A stretch of 64,000 bases of DNA, from contig OY978107.1 in the NCBI GenBank assembly GCA_963854735.1, positions 7,501 through 71,500 of the forward strand. Direction: 5' to 3'. How positions within the stretch are numbered: position 1 is the stretch's first letter; each line of letters begins with the position of its first letter. Origin of the DNA: Marvania coccoides. Lineage: Eukaryota > Chlorophyta > Trebouxiophyceae > Chlorellales > Chlorellaceae. The notes beneath the pieces were generated by a model that had not been told where the DNA came from, searched no databases, and worked only from the letters and a program-made list of their open reading frames with translations. The position numbers and the translations under genes are program-made. Below are positions 11,061-23,526 of this stretch, one piece after another.

Positions 11061-12184
11061 TCATGAAGACGCCGAAATTGAGGCCAGATGGTTCACTATG
11101 GCCGCTCTTCCCGTGCCACTGCCGCCTGAGACCACCTCTGCAGGGCTGCCTGCCGTGTGCCCAGCAGTGGCAGAGGAGACAGCCGTCGCGGTGCTGTCGG
11201 CTGCTGCCGCGTAGCTGCTGCGCAAGGAAGGGGGCGGGGGAGAGGACTCCTTGGTTGGCGACCCTTTCTTTGGGGTGGTTACTCTGATGGTGGGCAGCCC
11301 CCCGCGAGGGGTGAGGTGCGTGGCAGCGGGGATGGCTGTTGCCCGCTCCACAGCCTCCTCCTCCTTCTCTCCGGCAGCAGCACCGCCGCCTGGTGACAGC
11401 GCCAGCTTCTCCGAGGGAAAGGCAGGCATCAGGGTCTTCTTGGCTGCATCTTGTGTCCCAAAGATGGTGCCCATGATGAAGCGCATGACCTCCAGGGAGA
11501 CCCAGCCCACCAGGTAGAAAGAAAGGGCGGTGAGGCCCATGGCGCCCGCTGCGCACGCCGAGGCCGCCAGCACGATGGCCAGGCAGCTCATTGAGACTGC
11601 CAGGACTACGGCCATGCAGAGCAGCATAGCCATGCCTGCCCACATTCCAGCGACTGACATGGTAAGGGATAGGGTGGCCAGGAGCAGCAGTGCAGCAGAG
11701 ACGTAGCCCAACACGCCTGCCAAGGCCTGAAGAAAGGAAAATAAAATGAATGGGGGTGAGAAAATAGGAAGTAAAATAAAACTAGTTCTGCTAATTGATG
11801 CTCGTACCACCCAGCCGAGCAGCGTTTGGGGCTTCAGAGCCTTGGCGTGGCGCCGCAGGAACCGCGCGTCTTTCGGCACCTGTACTATTAATGGAGGATG
11901 GAGTGAGTCAATGCCATGACTTCCGCCCTCAAAGGAAATAGAATGGACGCTCTCACGTTGGCGCGCAGGTCGCAAAACAGCTGGAAAAGGGCGTCCCGCG
12001 TGGCCTGGGGAATAAACGTTCCTGCCACGGTCGCCGCGGGTCCAGCAAGCCGGCCACGGTAGAAATTCCAGGCAGCATTGCCACTGGAAGTCACGGCCGA
12101 CTGAAGGCGCCCGCCAGGGGGAGAGCTAGAGCGATGCGTGGGGGACCGGCCGCGGGGCTCTGGCGGCGACGTTGCATAATCCAT
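11061..12184 (-). CDS. unknown protein with long uncharged hydrophobic block
   Basis: Three exons on the minus strand: 12184-11957, 11879-11808 and 11726-11061, all in phase 0; product 321 residues. The family is not recognised. Residues 1-100 are hydrophilic, Pro/Arg-rich, then moderately basic. From about residue 101 to 180 there is almost no charge, and the sequence is Leu/Ala/Met/Val-rich, enough for three or four membrane passes or long hairpins. A Ser/Thr/Pro/Ala-rich hydrophilic tail of about 140 residues follows. The layout recalls lipid-droplet or ER hairpin proteins such as promethin/LDAF1 or oleosin-like proteins, but this rests on hydropathy only. An unrelated multi-pass protein is equally possible. 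Confidence 0.7.
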
Positions 12185-12767
12185 TTTGGTACGAATTCAA
12201 ATACTATCCCAACTCCTTTCGTTGTTGTTGAGATCAGTTTTTTTTTAAATGTTCATTTTTAATCGAGGACTGCAATCGACGCTAACGGGCAAAAATGCCA
12301 CTATAAATTTGTCTCCAAATAATATCCAGGTTATAACACAATAAACAAGCGCAAAATTGAAGCGAAATGCTGGCAGTTGTTTGTTGAAAACCAGGCCTGG
12401 TGCTAGCAGCCAGCTATAAACCAATTCTTCAAATATATGTCGATGTCCAATTTGCAATGAGCTCGCCCAATTTCGTGGTTGCATGTTCTTTTCTTGAGCG
12501 AAGCCATCAGTTTATTAATCATTTTTAGAAAATTCTCTCCTGCAAGCCAGTATTCTGCTAGATCGCCATTGCAACGCAATCTTGAAGCTCCAAAACGCCT
12601 AACGAGGCAGCGATTTTCCATCTCGGGAGCCCATCACCACCCCGCCGCTTCCTTCGCCGCTTCCTTCGCCGCTTCCTTCGCCGCCACGGTCTAGCTGTCT
12701 CGAAAGGTCGCCACGGTCCTGTTGGCCATCCTAACGCTGTATCCTAACCCAGTCTAGAAAGCTCGCC
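12185..12767. other. intergenic region with short tandem repeats
   Basis: This lies between two divergent starts. It is AT-rich up to 12600. It then holds a 12-base tandem repeat and a partial copy of the start of the downstream gene, both listed separately. Confidence 0.5.
12643..12683. repeat. 12-base tandem repeat CGCCGCTTCCTT
   Basis: About three and a half units of CGCCGCTTCCTT upstream of the gene at 12768. Confidence 0.85.
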
Positions 12768-12832
12768 ATGTCTAGAAAGCTCGCCACGGTCCTGGTGGCC
12801 ATCCTGGCACTGTATTTCGGCATGAACCCAGT
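12697..12832. repeat. duplicated 5' end of the downstream gene
   Basis: Bases 12697-12754 repeat, with about a dozen changes, bases 12770-12832, which encode the first 22 or so residues of the next gene. A shorter third piece (12753-12769) repeats TCTAGAAAGCTCGCCA. The upstream copy has no start codon in the matching position, so it is non-coding. Confidence 0.85.
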
Positions 12833-13493
12833 CCGGTTCACCAACAGGGTGTGGTATCTGCTGTACCACACCCCTTCGGTGGTGTTCTCCACAGTGCGAG
12901 TGCCGCCGCCAGCCCCCCACACCCTCAAGGCATCTATCCTCAACGTGACGGCAGATTTCAACGAGGTGCGGATAGATGCGTCATTTGGCTGCCCTGCTCA
13001 GCGGTGAATGAAATTGACGCACAATGTTGCCCAGTTTTGATCGCAAAACCCACGACATTATGTTCCCAAATTTAAACCTTTTTGTGCCCCTTTTTTACAG
13101 CTCTCGCACATCATCCACGACTTTCTTCACTCCCCTGGCGTTGACCCCTCCGTGGAGTCTGCGTTTCGCGAATTCCTTGCCCAGCGTGCCACGCGGTCCC
13201 ACCCCACAATAGAGAACGCGCTGGACTGGCTGCTGGCCATCTACAAATTTGCCTTCCCCTTCCTCATCATTTCGCTGCTGGCAAAGGTGTCGGGATCGGA
13301 GGAGGGCGGGGCGGCTGCGACTGCTGCAGGAAATTACGGCGCCGCTGCCGCCGGAGCTGGCTCCATCCCTGCGTACCGCGGCGCCAATACAAACCCGCCG
13401 AAATTTAGGATGCTGGAGGACGGCATGGGGAGGCAAGCGGGCTCGGCTCCTTCCTCTCGAGGACGTTCCAGCGCTTCAATGCAAAGTTTGTAG
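12768..13493 (+). CDS. unknown small membrane protein
   Basis: Two exons, 12768-12965 and 13101-13493, phase 0 junction (GTGCGG donor, TTTACAG acceptor); product 196 residues. The family is not recognised. Residues 5-20 form a hydrophobic signal-anchor-like segment. About 100 hydrophilic residues follow, including a likely helical stretch (LSHIIHDFLHSPGVDPSVES). A second hydrophobic segment (LLAIYKFAFPFLIISLL) follows near residue 115, with a Gly/Ala/Ser-rich tail. This suggests two membrane passes with the middle portion in a lumen or outside the cell. Its 5' end is partly duplicated upstream. Confidence 0.65.
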
Positions 13494-15334
13494 CCGCTGC
13501 AGGTGCGCGAAAAGGGAGGGAGTGCCTGCCCACAGAATGAATGATCCCACAAAAAAAAGTGATGATGGTAGCGAACCTTGTTTACGAATGCAATTAGATG
13601 ACCATGCTTTGGAATAGCCCCACCATTGGTAGTTAGTGACTGCTCTGCTACTGCGTGTTTAATGCTGATTTCATTCTACATTTACCTGTGTACAAGTACT
13701 TGCTGTTTCTTGATTACGAAAAATCAGAGTGTGCTTTGCCCTTTTTTAATCATCGATTTCAAAGCAGAGTCAACAGTCAGCTCCCAACATCTACGTGGCA
13801 TTTCTGGAAGCGCTTTCTTCACGCGGTAAATTTGTGGGCATATGAGCGCGAAACTAGCAGTACAGGGGTTAGCTCGGTGCCTTGAAGGGGGTATTTGGAG
13901 CAGGAAACAGGCGGCCGCCTATGGCATCACGGCGCGAGCCCAGTCGGAATTACTCGGCTTCCCAGATTTTTATTGCCGCATCTTGCGCTGCTACATGCTG
14001 CTGTGGTTCGAATCAATGCTCCAACTCAAAAGGAATGAGCCTCAGCCTCCGGCATCCAGCTAAAGATGCACAGCGCCGTTGCCGCCGGAGAAAAAGATTT
14101 TGCAATTTATCGAGTATTGCCGGCACCATGTGGTTCGTGGCGCCTCAATTGTTTTTGAGAGTGCAATGCCAGCAAGCTTTGTTTTGTGTTATGGGAATAC
14201 CTTCCTCCACTCTTTCTTCCCCTTTGAGCCCCTCCTCTTTGATGCGCGTGAGAGCGGCGTGATGTGAGAGGTGCGAGAGGAGCCCGAGATGGTACGAGGA
14301 CGCCCAAGACTTTGATGATGGTGGAGGCGGCGCCGGGCCACAAAATTTGTGTTTCCTGTTTTGTTTTGTCTGGTCTCTTTCAATTTGATTTTCTTCATTT
14401 TCGCATATATTTGTGTTTGATGCACCTGCTTGCCTTGGTACACGCTCTTGACTACGAATTTGGATGCATCACTTCCCACACACTGCTGGCAGCTAGGGTT
14501 GAGTGACCACTGTAGAAGAGAAGGGTGCTGGGTGCGTCTCGGCATTGCCCAGGCGTGTAATTTGACCGGACGGTTCGCGTTATCGCCATCCGGAGTGTCA
14601 TGCATGCATTGCATTTCTCTGCATGCACATATGCATACGCCTGTTTGCACCTGTATTTGCTATGCACCTGTTTTCTATGTCGGTCGGGCCGTCGGGGACT
14701 CGGGGGCAGGGGCAGAGCCTAGAACTGGGGTTGATCCATGGAGGGAAGGGGGGCTTTGCCTTACTGTGGCGGGGTTTGTGGCACGTCGACTTGCGGTTCT
14801 CTATAGGGGCGACTTCGGTAGTAGACGTGAAACTATTTGTAAACCTTGAAACCTTGAAACCCATATGCTAAGACGCTGTCTATTACTTCATCAAAGCTGC
14901 TACTCTCTGTTTTCTTGTTGTTAATTACGTGTTGAGTTATAGAGCTCACCCTGTACTCTGGCCGCTGCCATGGCGTTATGTCCCAGGGAATGCCTGAATG
15001 TCCTTGCCGTCAGCGTACTGCTCAGCCGTGGTGTCAACGTAATCGTCCGAGTTGTCAGAAAAGTACTGCAATGTAAGAGAGGTTTGAATTTATTTAAAAT
15101 TGCAGGGGCGGTGAGAATTGGAACTATCTACCAAGGGATAAAGCACAATTACAACGCGTCAAGAGGAGATGCAGAGCATATCGTATCATAATGTAAACGA
15201 CCCTGGGGAAAAAGTAAATATCGCCTGATGGTATTTCAAGCTCTAAAATTTTATTGAGCAAACCAATTTCATTCATTCGAGGCAATTTGCATGCTCAAGT
15301 GTACGCCGAAAGTTTTGGTAGTGCGCTCGTGACC
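13494..15334. other. long gap with diverged dispersed repeat
   Basis: About 1.8 kb without a gene I can support. Bases about 13960-14190 are related to the reverse complement of 52270-52510 (listed separately). Bases 14590-14640 are rich in TGCAT palindromes. A short exon-like stretch on the minus strand at 14977-15063 has an acidic translation but no partner exon could be found. Confidence 0.5.
13960..14190 (+). repeat. diverged dispersed repeat, copy A
   Basis: This aligns with the reverse complement of 52270-52510. The best shared blocks are ATTTATCGAGTATTGCCGGC, CCTCAATTGTTTTTGAGA and AATGCCAGCAAGCTTTGTTT. The translation FIEYCRHHV is shared in one frame, but frames are broken, so this is probably an old mobile-element remnant. 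Confidence 0.6.
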
Positions 15335-16481
15335 ATGATGGCAAGCTCGGGGGGAATTGCCGTGAAGGACTTAGATCGCACAGGCACCCTTGTCAACCGC
15401 CTGGACAAGTGAGCTGCTGGATCCATTGCATAGCAATCACAACCTTGATATTGCGGTGCCCGAAGCCGAAAGTGGCAGCCCCCCAAATTATGTTATGACG
15501 GCACTTCACATCTTCTTGATGGTTCATTCATATGCCCAATAAGCACCGATGGTTGAATTTTGCAGGAACGGGGACGGTCGCGTCACCATCGACGAAGTCT
15601 GCAACGTCATTGACGAAATCGTTGCGCAGGAGCGCCAAACTGCGATCTTCAAGCACGTTGCCTGTGTGTGTGTGCTCATCAGTTTGCTGGCGGTGGCGGC
15701 CACAGCCGGTCTCACCTACGCCGTGGTGAAGGGCAGCAAGGACACCGGGATCGCCAACGGGGTGATGGTGGCCAAGGGAGGAGATCCGGTGATGCTGGAA
15801 GCGGCCGACATGACGGTTGACGCCGACGGTGTGCTGGTCAGACGGCAGGAAACCGCGGGAAGCATAGGTCAGTTCTTTCGGGCTACAGCAGACAGAGTTG
15901 AAAGTGTTTTCTCAACAGCTCAGTCATCTATTTAATTATTTTTGCAGGCACTTCTTCGCTGGTGCTGGAGCAAAGCATGGCGAGCTTGGTGCAGGGCCTC
16001 CAGAGCGCCTCTGAAGACGAGGCCCAGCTCGTTTTGACCTCATTGCGTCATTTAGTCGTGCCTGGCTCCGTCCCTGAATCTTCATATGCCGTTTGGAAGG
16101 TGGCAGAGGCCGCCGTGCTGGACAATGGCGAGCTCTTGGTAAGAAATAAATTTATGATTTGTTTTGGAATTATTTAATCTCTGACAGCGAGGAACTAAAA
16201 CGGATGATAATCAAGGCTTTCTTCGATTGCAAAAATGCATACTAATCGACAAAATCCTATATTATGTGCAGATCAAGAGCGCCGCTGGACACAACCTCAC
16301 GATTTCTTCCAACGGTACTTCGGTCATTTCTAACGGGGGACCTGGCGGAAGACGCCGCCTGCTTTACGATTACGATGATTACTACGTATATTTATTTGAA
16401 ATCGGATATCTCCAATGCTTTGATACCGCTCTGCAGAGTTGGACTCCTTGCTGGGATTGTGCGGTACGGGAATGCTTCTAG
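15335..16481 (+). CDS. EF-hand single-pass membrane protein of unknown function
   Basis: Four exons can be supported: 15335-15408, 15566-15867, 15948-16138 and 16272-16481 (258 residues to the first stop). Joining exons 1 and 2 creates a perfect 12-residue EF-hand loop, DKNGDGRVTIDE (residues 24-35). A helix and a strongly hydrophobic segment (residues 56-79) follow, then a long hydrophilic region with VLEQSMASLVQGLQ and a Gly/Arg/Tyr-rich stretch. The likely topology has the calcium-binding end in the cytoplasm and the rest outside or in a lumen. The family is not recognised. The true 3' end is unclear because coding-like sequence continues downstream in shifted frames (next entry). The first intron contains the 25-base dispersed motif close to its acceptor. 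Confidence 0.6.
15526..15549 (+). repeat. dispersed motif ATTCATATGCCCAATAAGCA, copy 1
   Basis: This motif, continuing as CCGA, lies in intron 1 of the EF-hand gene, about 15 bases before the 3' splice site. Four more copies were found, at 22671 (+), 28781 (-), 33622 (-, partial) and 36050 (+). Confidence 0.8.
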
Positions 16482-16503
16482 TAGTCCCATTTCTGGCTAG
16501 TAG

Positions 16504-17226
16504 CCAGCAATTGAGGATTACCACGAGGGCGATGGGACCGGACAATTTTATATGATTGATTCAAACTACGTGTTCCAGTATTCCCCCCATACCAAACTGA
16601 TTAGGGAGTACTGCAGCGTTGACACGGACTGCGTAGGAAACATGTGGCCAGGGGTTGGTGATCCGTCCGCGCCTAAAATAGAGGTGTATCAGAACCAATA
16701 TAATGGCTACGGTGTTGTATGCCTGAAAAGGACTGATACTTCGACTGTACTGTAGGCGAATGTGCTGCGGTGAGTACGCCGCTTGTTCATTGACAAAGTG
16801 GGTTCCCCAAGCTTTTGCCGCGGGCGCTCTTCGAGAATAGTTAAATTGACAACAAGCAATTGCCTTGAGAGCGCCTATGCCTGATCAAATCTTTATTTTG
16901 ACTTCTGCAGTACATCTTTCCGAACCCCCATTTGACGGGTACACCAGTACGCCTATAAATTTCTGGGACAGGGGATATCACGCGGACGCCAATGGAAAAT
17001 GCCGGCGCTGCGATGAAGAACAGCCCCAGTGCAAAACAGAGAAAATTATCCGCAACAAGTGCGCGTATTCCCGACCAATATCAGCGTCACATGGGATGTG
17101 ACCTGGATGGGTGCTGTGCTGGGTTTAATGGTCCTTCCGTCAATCATTTATGCTATATATATGTGTGGCGTTTTGGCATTCACTCAATTCGGTGAAACTA
17201 TGTTCTTTCTTCTTGATTCTTCTTGA
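16504..17226 (+). pseudogene. frameshifted 3' continuation of the EF-hand gene
   Basis: Coding-like sequence continues here in at least three different frames. One block (16507-16740) contains IEDYHEGDGTGQFY and Cys residues. The next (about 16914-17050) contains SEPPFDGYTSTPINFWDRG and a CRRC...QC cluster. The last (about 17050-17190) encodes a hydrophobic membrane segment (MGAVLGLMVLPSIIYAIYMC). No set of consensus splice sites joins them cleanly. Either the gene has decayed by small indels, or it uses very short introns of 40-50 bases, or there are sequence errors. The Cys-rich block followed by a membrane segment suggests a former extracellular domain. Confidence 0.45.
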
Positions 17227-17372
17227 TTTTCTTCCAAAATCAACGACCAATAGTGCTACAAACGACTGGAAAAACGACTGGTGATACAAATAAACAGTGC
17301 AAATCAAATACTATATCCCGAAATTAAACCCTCGCACTCCAATAAGATCTTCTTCTCCTAATAATTCCAGGT

Positions 17373-18287
17373 TTAGTCACCCAAGCATGGAGGAAGCGTG
17401 ATGTTTTTGGCTGCAACCCCGTACGTCTCGTCGTCTAAATTCAACAAACGAACACGGCAGCGGGGCGACCTCTTCAAAAACTCCATCGTGATGTTCCTGT
17501 CCCGCTCCCATTTCCCAGGGATGGGAAGCATTCGTGCGTGCCACTCTATGAACGCAACGTCCAACAGGCACAGCACGCCTGTGGTGATGAGGCGAGGAAC
17601 AACCCCAAACTCCGCTCCCTCGATGTCCAGCTTCATGACAATGGGCACCTTTGAGGCCTCCCTGCTGTCGATTGACTTGAGAAAGATCTCATCGTGCAAG
17701 AAGTGGGCGAAATCAACGCCATGAACGGAATAGGCGGCGCCCTTTGTCGCTGCGCTCGCGTTGATGTGCTGCCAATTCAACAAGCTCGCTCCCCACTCGT
17801 TGAACTTTTTGTTAGATTTGACGTCTTTATAAAAGGTGAGATTTTTGTCAACGGTGGCGGCAGCGGTTTCAGTTAAAATCCGCACATTGTACCCTCTGCA
17901 CCGAAAGTTCTTTTCCAATCGCTTCAAGTATTTAGTGTGGAGAACGTTGGGCTCTATACCAATTGCACAGATTTTTTTCCTGTCTAGAGAGCCAAAATAT
18001 TTCTTGAAAACAGGAAGAACGAGAGCACCGGGAAAAAGGTCTGGGTCGTACAGCTTCCGTATTTGAACGCCCACATTTGTCCCAATGTCTAAATAAATGC
18101 CAGCGCACTCTCTGACGTCAAATCCAAGCATCGACGGTGGGCGGCCCCGCTCTATCAAAACAGCAGCAAAATCTGGACGAGTTTGAAACAGGAAATACCA
18201 ACATACCGAGGTTGTTGCGAAGCATGAGAACAGAATGACAGCGTAGCGCAGAAAATTGGAGGCCCAAAGAACCAAAATCCATTTCAT
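17373..18287 (-). CDS. FkbM-family methyltransferase, membrane-anchored
   Basis: A single exon of 304 residues. An N-terminal hydrophobic segment (residues about 12-34) anchors it, probably in the Golgi or ER. The SAM-binding motif I reads YLDIGTNVGVQIRKLY near residue 66. The FkbM signature VMKLDIEGAEFGVVPRLI is near residue 220, followed by FIEWHARM. FkbM enzymes (Methyltransf_21) O-methylate sugars or small molecules; the substrate here is unknown. Intronless, unlike most neighbours. A second, two-exon FkbM gene lies at 48.1-49.4 kb but is not closely similar. Confidence 0.85.
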   Translation of the reverse strand: MKWILVLWASNFLRYAVILFSCFATTSVCWYFLFQTRPDFAAVLIERGRPPSMLGFDVRECAGIYLDIGTNVGVQIRKLYDPDLFPGALVLPVFKKYFGSLDRKKICAIGIEPNVLHTKYLKRLEKNFRCRGYNVRILTETAAATVDKNLTFYKDVKSNKKFNEWGASLLNWQHINASAATKGAAYSVHGVDFAHFLHDEIFLKSIDSREASKVPIVMKLDIEGAEFGVVPRLITTGVLCLLDVAFIEWHARMLPIPGKWERDRNITMEFLKRSPRCRVRLLNLDDETYGVAAKNITLPPCLGD

Positions 18288-18460
18288 TTCAATTTATGAA
18301 AAAAGTGATGGCAGTGTTCTTCCACTTTCAGTATTTATGGCATTGAGTGAATACCCAGTAAGGGAATAAAAATAAATATGCATTGCATTTTGCACACAGT
18401 TCAGACCAGTCCTAAAAATGTCATTCGAACCTTTCGCTTTCATATCATTTAATTTTGGAA

Positions 18461-19394
18461 ATGGCAGCATCAGGAAGTGGGTCTTCAGTGGTGCTGCCTC
18501 CTGGCGCTGCAGCAAGGCCAACACAAGAGGAATTGTTGGTACGCAATTTAAATTTTGATTTGTTGTTCGTGTGCAGAAATCTTCGCAAATGCTTATTAAA
18601 TACATCGAGAATGAATTCAATTTTGCAGGTGGCGTTTCAGGAGTTGGCAAAACGGCTAGAATCGGGGGAAGCTCTTGGCAAAAATGAAGACGTCAGTCAC
18701 CGCTGCCTTTTATTTGTTTATTTTTCTTTCAAGGCTACATGGTATCTTGCCTCGCATTTGTTTTTTTCATACTCCGCAGGACGAGGAGTTTGTTGAAATC
18801 CAGGAGACGCTGGCTGAAGCTGAGCAGCGCATTGCGTTGCTTGCAAGTCAGGCAGCCTCTTCTCAGCGGCAGGAGGAAGAGGAGCAGGAGGAAGAGGGTG
18901 TATACGAAGACGAAGAAGACTTTGATTACGAGGCGTTTGAGTCACTGATGGAAGAAATGGAGCACCTTGACCTGCCATTGCCTTTGCCACCGCTGCCAAG
19001 CAGCAGTAGCGGTGCAGCAAAGGGGCTTAAACGCGGGTTTCTGCTCAGTGGAAGTGGCATCAGCGGTGAAGAAGGCGGTGCCGGCAGCAATGGGGAATCT
19101 CAGGCAGCAGCAGCGGCCCATAAAGCTGGCGCTCGGGGAAGCACTCGCACAGCTGAAGCTGTCCCACCGCCCAGAATGGCGGCTTTCAGTGGGCAGGTGG
19201 TGGAACGCAGCGTGGGGGAGCGGCAGGAGGAGCGGCAAGAGCAGCTTCGAGAAGCAAGATGCAGCGCGGCAAGGGAGACAGCGGCGGCAGCGGAGGTACT
19301 GTCCCTGTATGGAGGTCGCAGCCCTGCCAGCATACAGCAAGCAGGCGCAGCTGCCCCCCGCGTTTCACAGTTCAAGCAGCGAATGCGCAGCTGA
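18461..19394 (+). CDS. acidic URI/prefoldin-like protein
   Basis: Three exons, 18461-18538, 18629-18691 and 18780-19394, all phase 0; product 251 residues. The first 70 residues are helix-forming and end in a Glu-rich stretch. A Glu-rich block and a very acidic region (VYEDEEDFDYEAFESL) follow, then a Ser/Gly/Ala-rich linker. The C-terminus has AFSGQVVERS and ends in RVSQFKQRMRS. These last two motifs resemble the C-terminal region of URI (unconventional prefoldin RPB5 interactor; DUF3835), a scaffold in RNA polymerase assembly and translation control. The prefoldin domain looks short, so the assignment is tentative. An unrelated coiled-coil protein is the alternative. Confidence 0.6.
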
Positions 19395-19864
19395 AATTTG
19401 TACTTCCTGAACAGGAAATCAATGTCACTTATGTTAAGGAAAACTTACACTCGGCATAGAAACATGCAGTAACGAGGGGTCATATAACAAGCAGCACAAA
19501 CCACGTAAAAGATTTACGAAGAATGGACGAATCTGAATGCAAGGGGGGGCGCATTATCGCTGAGCGCAACGAGGGTGTCGGGCATCTAGTGCCCATCCAC
19601 CGCGGCGTATCAAAAGTGCGACCGTCAAAAGTCGAGAACTGTGACCCACGAAAAAGGAAACTGAAGAGAGAGGGAGCGGAGAATCGACCAAGGGAAAAAA
19701 TGAACGAATGGAACAGCATTTGCACTGCATTTCAACACCGAATCTGATCCACCTAGAGAATCACTTCATTTTTACTATACACAAACGAAGCAGCAGCAGC
19801 AGCAAGCAGTAGCAGCAGCAGCAGCATTACAAGGACAAATAAACTTATGGCAAGTTCTTATTTT
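19395..19864. other. convergent intergenic region
   Basis: This lies between the URI-like gene and the SQD1 3' end. It contains a CAG-rich tract at about 19790-19826 and no convincing frame. Confidence 0.45.
19790..19826. repeat. interrupted CAG repeat
   Basis: A run of CAG triplets broken by AAG and TAG, just downstream of the SQD1 stop codon (on the minus strand), probably in its 3' untranslated region. Confidence 0.85.
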
Positions 19865-21666
<1,802 letters not shown>

Positions 21667-22015
21667 CGTGCTGATCCGCCGTTGATGTGCTTTTTTAATA
21701 TAAGAAACTGAGCCAGGGAGGAGGAGCATTATTCTTCGTTCAGAATCATTAATGTCAACTTTCTTCAATCATTTTTTTTTTAGGGTGCAGCTTTTATTTG
21801 CGTATGCCAGAAAGCGGCATATAGGCCATGGCAGTGCGAATAATACACATTCTTCTCTGACGGAGCGCACGCCAGCGCTCGTAGTTCAAAATCGCTATTT
21901 CGTTTAATTTCAATTTCAAAATTTGTTTCACCAAAAGTTAAAGGCACACGGCTGTCATTTTTATTAGCAATTCACTTTTTAACAACCCACGCATCGCCAT
22001 CGTCAACTCGCCACC
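21667..22015. promoter_or_regulatory. divergent promoter region of SQD1 and the hydrolase
   Basis: About 350 AT-rich bases separate the two divergent start codons and must carry both promoters. No specific site could be assigned. Confidence 0.4.
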
Positions 22016-23526
22016 ATGTCTGGCTCCCTCAACGGCGGCATTCTCTCCCCCCGCTCTTCCGCCCCCGTCAACACTCCGCCTGTTGGCACCATCACCACAA
22101 ACGACGGGATCAACCTGCAGTACGAGCGGTTCGGCTCCCACGGTGGCCCCGTCGTGGTGCTGATCCACGGCTGGAGCGGGAGCAGGCATTACTGGGACCT
22201 GGTGGTGAGGCCCATTGCCCGCACCTGCCAGGTCAGTGTGGTTGTTTTTTTGTTTTACTGCGATAGCGGAATAAGAGTAACTAATGGTTCCCTATCTGCA
22301 TTTCACATACGAAGAGACACGCAACTTATTCAAACACTCCCCGCTCTCTTATTTTTTCCACAGGTCATCACTTTTGACCTGCGACACCACGGCGAGTCGG
22401 ACAAGCCCGCTTGGGGGTTCCACGTTGCCCGCCTGGCAGCCGACCTTCACAACATCCTGGAGGGTCTGGACCTGAAGGAGGTCACAGCGGTGGGCGCCAG
22501 CCTGGGCGCCTCCATTCTGTGGTCCTATTTTGAGCTCTATGGGCAGGGCCGCATCGCCCAGGCTGTGTTTGTGGACCAGGCTCCTCTTCAAAACATTGCT
22601 ATTGACTGGTGAGTTCAAGTATCGTTTCATTTTGATGTGGCGCCAACTATCGTTTAACTCTGTATTACTAATTCATATGCCCGATAAGCACCAAGGATAC
22701 ACTACTAATGCATCTTTGCATTTTTTCACACCATTTTCCCCCGTCTGATGGCGATTTTTACACAAGAAAGAGCGACAGTGTGTGTCTCGGCCGGAGCCTT
22801 GCAACATAGAAGAGACCAAAACGTAATTAATGAAATCCTCTCTCTCACCACATTCCTTTCTTTTCCCCCTTCTTTAATAAAACAACTGCAGGAAGGCTGG
22901 GTCCACAGGGTGCTACGACATGGCGTCCCTCACACGCCTGCAGTGTCGCCTGCTCACCGATTTTGAGGGGTTCGCCAAGGACAACGTGACCCACTGCGCC
23001 GGCGACACCCTCACCCCCGACGTTATGAAGTCTCTGGAGGCGGAGACCATGAGGGCCAACCCCGCAGCGCTGGCTGCGCTGATGGCGGACCACACGGCGC
23101 TGGACTGGCGCCCGGTGCTGCTACGGGTTCCGGTGCCGTGCGTGAATGTGGTGGCACGGCGGTCTGCGGTGTTCCCTTGGTGGGGTGAGTTGATAGAGCA
23201 TTATCATAATATTGACCTCCAGTGTAGCCTCCAGCGCGACTTTTCGAGTCGGACACCAGTCGGATTTGCTTTTGATATCGACGGAACTGGCTATGAGTAA
23301 ACAGTTTGATTGATGTGCAATGACGCACAATCATCCTTAGTAGTAAAGCTTCTTCTTCTTTCTTCACACTGCCCATCGTGCAGGCGTTGAAGAGGTGGGG
23401 CGGCTGGTGCCCCAGTGCAGAACTGTCTATTTTGAGGACGAAAACCACTGGGTCTACTTGCAGGAGCCAGTCAAATTTGCGGCAATGGTGGCTGGCTTTG
23501 CGGTGCAGGGATTCGAGGGGCTTTGA
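22016..23526 (+). CDS. alpha/beta-hydrolase fold protein
   Basis: Four exons: 22016-22231, 22364-22608, 22892-23184 and 23384-23526; product 298 residues, normal for the fold. Signatures in order: the oxyanion-hole region VVLIHGWSGSRHYWD, the VITFDLRHHGESDKP strand, the nucleophile elbow AVGASLGASILWS (Ser), and the catalytic His region FEDENHWVYLQEP near the C-terminus. It resembles small esterases, epoxide hydrolases or haloperoxidase-type hydrolases; the substrate is unknown. There is no obvious targeting peptide. The second intron is 283 bases long and holds copy 2 of the 25-base dispersed motif. Confidence 0.88.
22671..22697 (+). repeat. dispersed motif, copy 2
   Basis: ATTCATATGCCCGATAAGCA followed by CCAAGGA, in intron 2 of the hydrolase gene. 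Confidence 0.8.

Noticed and set aside
14003..14020. GGTTCGAATC word resembling a tRNA T-loop
   Set aside because: No matching acceptor, D or anticodon stems around it; it lies inside a dispersed repeat.
15072..15104. 33-base intron on the plus strand (GTAAGA...TTGCAG)
   Set aside because: Shorter than any other intron here and the flanking frames are not coding-like.
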